Of a DNA stretch of 7,041 nucleotides, positions 5,163-7,041 are shown in pieces. The translations under genes and the position numbers were made by a program. The first letter of the stretch is position 1. Every line of letters starts with the position of its first letter. Origin of the DNA: Krumholzibacterium sp965370495 (GTDB taxonomy: Bacteria > Krumholzibacteriota > Krumholzibacteriia > Krumholzibacteriales > Krumholzibacteriaceae); contig CBDUUV010000116.1 of NCBI GenBank assembly GCA_965370495.1, positions 1-7,041 on the forward strand. The letters run 5' to 3'. The notes under the pieces were generated by a model. The model searched no databases, was not told the origin of the DNA, and was given only the letters and a program-made list of their open reading frames with translations.

Positions 5163-6911
5163 ATGAACCTTCTTGCAGAAAAAAAGCCGGTTGTATGGAA
5201 GCAGGCTCTGGCATTGAAAATATCTGCTGTATGGAAGCAAACTGCCGTATGGAAAAAGCCAGTTGTCATTCTGTTCCTTGCGCTTTCCCTGTTCCTTTTT
5301 CTGTATTTGCAGGGGGCCACTGCCGGATCGTTGACTCTGAAGTTCCTCGGTGCTGCGAGAGAAGTCGGCGGCTCGTGTCATCTTGTCAATACCGGAAAAA
5401 CAGTATTCCTTGTTGATTGCGGAGCTTTTGGAAAAGCCGGCAAGAAGGGGCTGCCCGCAGACCCGGCTTCAATATCTTTTGTACTTTTGACCCATGCTCA
5501 TTCCGATCACTGCGGCCTGCTTCCTGAGCTTTTTGACAGTGGTTTTGGCGGAAAAGTATATTGTACCAGGGCGACAGCAGAGATAGTGCCGATCATGCTG
5601 AGGATGTCCCGTAGTTTTTCTAGGGAAAAAGCTTCGAAGGCCAGCTTCGACCGTTCGATCGAACAACTTACAGTAGTTCCATACGACGGGATCACAGTTG
5701 CTGGTGATGTATCTTTCAGGTTCAGAAGAGCCGGTCATCTGCTCGGCGCGGCATTCATCGAGATATGGGTGAGTGGTGATTCAGGTTCCACTAAACTTGT
5801 ATTTTCCGGGGATATTGGTTCAGGGTCTTCACTTCTGCTGCCGCCGATCGAAGTTTGCAGTACGGCAGATTACGTGATAATGGAGTCGACATATGGTTGT
5901 ACTGTCAGGAAAAATCGGAATGATAAAGCAGTAAATGGAAATGATCGTGGCTGGAGCGACGATGACGAAGCAAAGAGTCATGATGACTATGATAGCATCA
6001 GCATTGACACTGGAAGTATCAGCAAAAACCACGACAGCATAAGCTGTATAAGGGATGAAGATCGTGATATGAGTCGGCATGATGAATTCGCGAACGCTGT
6101 CGCAGCAGCGCTCCGTACAGGAGGTGATGTTCTGATTCCAGCCTTTACTCTGGGCAGAACCCAGGAAGTGATGGCCACTCTCGATCTTTATTCCGCGAAA
6201 GGTGTTATTCCGGCTGGGACTGAAATATATACGGACAGCCCAACTGCAAAAAAGATATCAGATATTTACAGAAATTCTGTAGATGACCTCTCATCGTGGG
6301 CGAGATCATTCTATGCAGGTCGTATATTGTATTCGAATTCACTGCGGGAAGTAAAAAGCCGAACATCGATGAAAGTCCATTCCAGAAAACACAAGCCGAC
6401 CATATTCATCTCATCCAGCGGCGACCTGAACCATGCAAATTCACCTCGCCATTTGATGCAGATGTTTGACGATCAGGACAACCTGCTGTGTGTCGTCGGG
6501 TGGCAATCTCCCGGTTCTACGGGGAGGCGGCTTGTTGAAGGACAGGATCCCGTCCTTGTGCGTCATTCCGTGGGACGCAAGGTCAAGAGAGACTGGATAT
6601 CGCCGGCGATGAAAATATTGCGGGTGACCTCGTTTTCAGGCCATGCCGACCAGGACGGACTGGTTGACTGGCTGGCCGGAATATCCGGGGTGAAAAAGGT
6701 CTTTCTTGTTCACGGGGATCTGGAAAAGGCCCAGTGCCTGGCTGACAGAATCAAAGGTGAACTGGGTGTCGATGTAAAAATTCCGCGGCGCGGCGAAAGT
6801 ATTGTTCTCACTTCAGGAAATGGAAGCGGCAGCGTCGAGAAAGACCAACGGGAAGAATCGGAAGGCCGCGACCGGGACTTGGGGCATTCATGGAACAGGG
6901 GGGGGAAGTGA
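5163..6911 (+). CDS. Beta-CASP metallo-beta-lactamase-fold nuclease-like protein with N-terminal export signal
   Basis: A 582-residue protein of the CPSF73/TTHA0252-type beta-CASP group, zinc enzymes that cut RNA. The core starts at about 57 (LTLKFLGAAREVGGSCHLV). All expected motifs are present: D85, H111-A-H113-S-D115-H116, H192 (GHLLGA), D217 (SGDIG), E241 (ESTYG, motif A), LIPAFTLGRTQE (324-335), H494 (SGHAD, motif B) and H517 (LVHGD, motif C; His is typical of RNA-directed members). Two additions are unusual. Residues 1-54 give a 33-residue cationic region, a hydrophobic helix (34-49) and an AxA site (A52-T-A54), which reads as a signal peptide or anchor. Residues about 246-305 form an acidic insertion before the beta-CASP half. 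The ATG at 5163 lies 10 nt after the upstream stop but lacks a good Shine-Dalgarno. A TTG at 5331 would give a cytosolic protein starting where family members normally start, also without a good site. Nine cysteines in the mature part argue some caution about export. Fold and catalysis are firm; location is inferred. Confidence 0.9.
   Translation: MNLLAEKKPVVWKQALALKISAVWKQTAVWKKPVVILFLALSLFLFLYLQGATAGSLTLKFLGAAREVGGSCHLVNTGKTVFLVDCGAFGKAGKKGLPADPASISFVLLTHAHSDHCGLLPELFDSGFGGKVYCTRATAEIVPIMLRMSRSFSREKASKASFDRSIEQLTVVPYDGITVAGDVSFRFRRAGHLLGAAFIEIWVSGDSGSTKLVFSGDIGSGSSLLLPPIEVCSTADYVIMESTYGCTVRKNRNDKAVNGNDRGWSDDDEAKSHDDYDSISIDTGSISKNHDSISCIRDEDRDMSRHDEFANAVAAALRTGGDVLIPAFTLGRTQEVMATLDLYSAKGVIPAGTEIYTDSPTAKKISDIYRNSVDDLSSWARSFYAGRILYSNSLREVKSRTSMKVHSRKHKPTIFISSSGDLNHANSPRHLMQMFDDQDNLLCVVGWQSPGSTGRRLVEGQDPVLVRHSVGRKVKRDWISPAMKILRVTSFSGHADQDGLVDWLAGISGVKKVFLVHGDLEKAQCLADRIKGELGVDVKIPRRGESIVLTSGNGSGSVEKDQREESEGRDRDLGHSWNRGGK
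5181..5306 (+). repeat. Degenerate 18-bp tandem repeat coding the N-terminal extension of the beta-CASP protein
   Basis: Five consecutive 18-bp units run from 5181 to 5270: AAAAAGCCGGTTGTATGG, a diverged unit at 5199, AAAATATCTGCTGTATGG, AAGCAAACTGCCGTATGG and AAAAAGCCAGTTGTCATT. They encode KKPVVW, KQALAL, KISAVW, KQTAVW and KKPVVI, so each hexapeptide begins with Lys and most carry Val-Trp at the end. The same 18-bp step continues into the hydrophobic core, where CTGTTCCTT recurs at 5271 and 5289 (LFLALS, LFLFLY). The period is a multiple of three, so copy-number change would keep the frame. Confidence 0.75.
5991..6053 (+). repeat. Three 21-bp repeats inside the acidic insertion of the beta-CASP protein
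   Basis: Units begin at 5991, 6012 and 6033 and encode DSISIDT, GSISKNH and DSISCIR, sharing the core D/G-S-I-S (residues 277, 284 and 291). The flanks on both sides are rich in Asp (SDDDEAKSHDDYD before, DEDRD after), giving a hydrophilic linker of about 60 residues. In-frame duplication is the simplest origin. Acidic DSIS-type repeats can be flexible linkers or cation-binding segments; nothing decides between them here. Confidence 0.6.
6898..6905 (+). other. G8 homopolymer at the 3' end of the beta-CASP gene
   Basis: Eight consecutive G bases end five bases before the ATG of the permease gene and lie in the last codons of the beta-CASP gene. The run may double as the permease Shine-Dalgarno (GGGGAAG, close to the ATG). 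It is also a place where polymerase or sequencing slippage could change the frame. Confidence 0.55.
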
Positions 6912-7041
6912 TGGGTATATATATTTTAAAAAGGCTCATCTACACGATCCCCATGATCATTCTGATCTCGATTGTAACATTTACATTGCTTCACCTGGCA
7001 CCCGGCGGCCCCGTAGGAATCATCACGGGTAATCCGAAGGT
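6911..7041 (+). CDS. DppB/OppB-type ABC transporter permease, 5' part (continues past window)
   Basis: Forty-three codons of the first membrane subunit of a peptide/nickel-type ABC importer. The translation starts MGIYILKRLIYTIPMIIL and continues through ISIVTFTLLHLAPGGP and VGIITGNPK. This is the classic N-terminus of the family: a short cationic cytoplasmic start, a first helix at about 9-31 and the LxPGxP-like LAPGGP turn. Its ATG overlaps the upstream stop by one base (TGATG), which implies translational coupling with the beta-CASP gene. It is the expected partner of the binding lipoprotein encoded at the head of the operon. The remaining permease and the ATPases should follow outside the window. 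Confidence 0.9.
   Translation, partial: MGIYILKRLIYTIPMIILISIVTFTLLHLAPGGPVGIITGNPK

Noticed and set aside
6802..7032. Separate small gene overlapping the end of the beta-CASP gene
   Set aside because: It is in another frame across two well supported coding regions and its product resembles no known family; the permease frame starting at 6911 explains the region.

Overview
The window comes from a bacterial chromosome of moderate GC. Its genes fit a Gram-negative member of the FCB superphylum or a neighbouring uncultured phylum such as Krumholzibacteriota- or Eisenbacteria-like lineages. This rests on System II cytochrome c maturation genes (ResB/CcsA), a large secreted beta-propeller protein ending in a FlgD/T9SS-like C-terminal domain, and lipoprotein-type peptide-binding proteins. 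The assignment is an inference from gene style and is weak below superphylum level. Five clear genes and one partial gene fill almost the whole window. I found no RNA gene, CRISPR array or transposon.

Layout: (1) 2-1650, plus strand: the 3' part of a resB-like gene, then a complete ccsA/resC-like gene 14 nt downstream. Together they encode the heme-handling and cytochrome c synthetase pair of System II. (2) 1651-1721: a short convergent gap with small dyads but no convincing terminator. (3) 1722-3215, minus strand: a secreted protein with seven repeats of about 50 residues, read as a seven-bladed beta-propeller, followed by an acidic linker and a FlgD-like sorting domain. (4) 3216-3475: a divergent regulatory region. 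It holds a near-consensus sigma70 promoter for the minus-strand gene, whose -35 box lies inside a long inverted repeat. For the plus-strand operon it holds a sigma54-type (-24/-12) promoter preceded by two related dyad repeats 43 bp apart. (5) 3476-7041, plus strand: a tightly packed operon with a peptide/nickel-type ABC substrate-binding lipoprotein, then after 10 nt a beta-CASP metallo-beta-lactamase-fold protein, then with a 1-nt overlap the start of a DppB/OppB-type permease.

The most unusual part is the gene in the middle of the transporter operon. Its catalytic core looks like an intact beta-CASP RNA nuclease (HxHxDH, ESTYG, GHAD and LVHGD motifs), a class normally cytosolic. Here the core is preceded by what looks like a signal peptide with an AxA cleavage site just ahead of the catalytic domain. 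The stretch coding for this extension is built from degenerate 18-bp tandem repeats (hexapeptides starting with Lys, consensus near K-K/Q-x-A/V-V-W). A second repeat block (21 bp, heptapeptides around DSIS) forms an acidic insertion between the MBL half and the beta-CASP half. An exported nuclease-like enzyme encoded between a solute-binding lipoprotein and its permease, under an apparent sigma54 promoter, is the best candidate here for an undescribed system. The export, the substrate and the functional link are all inferences.
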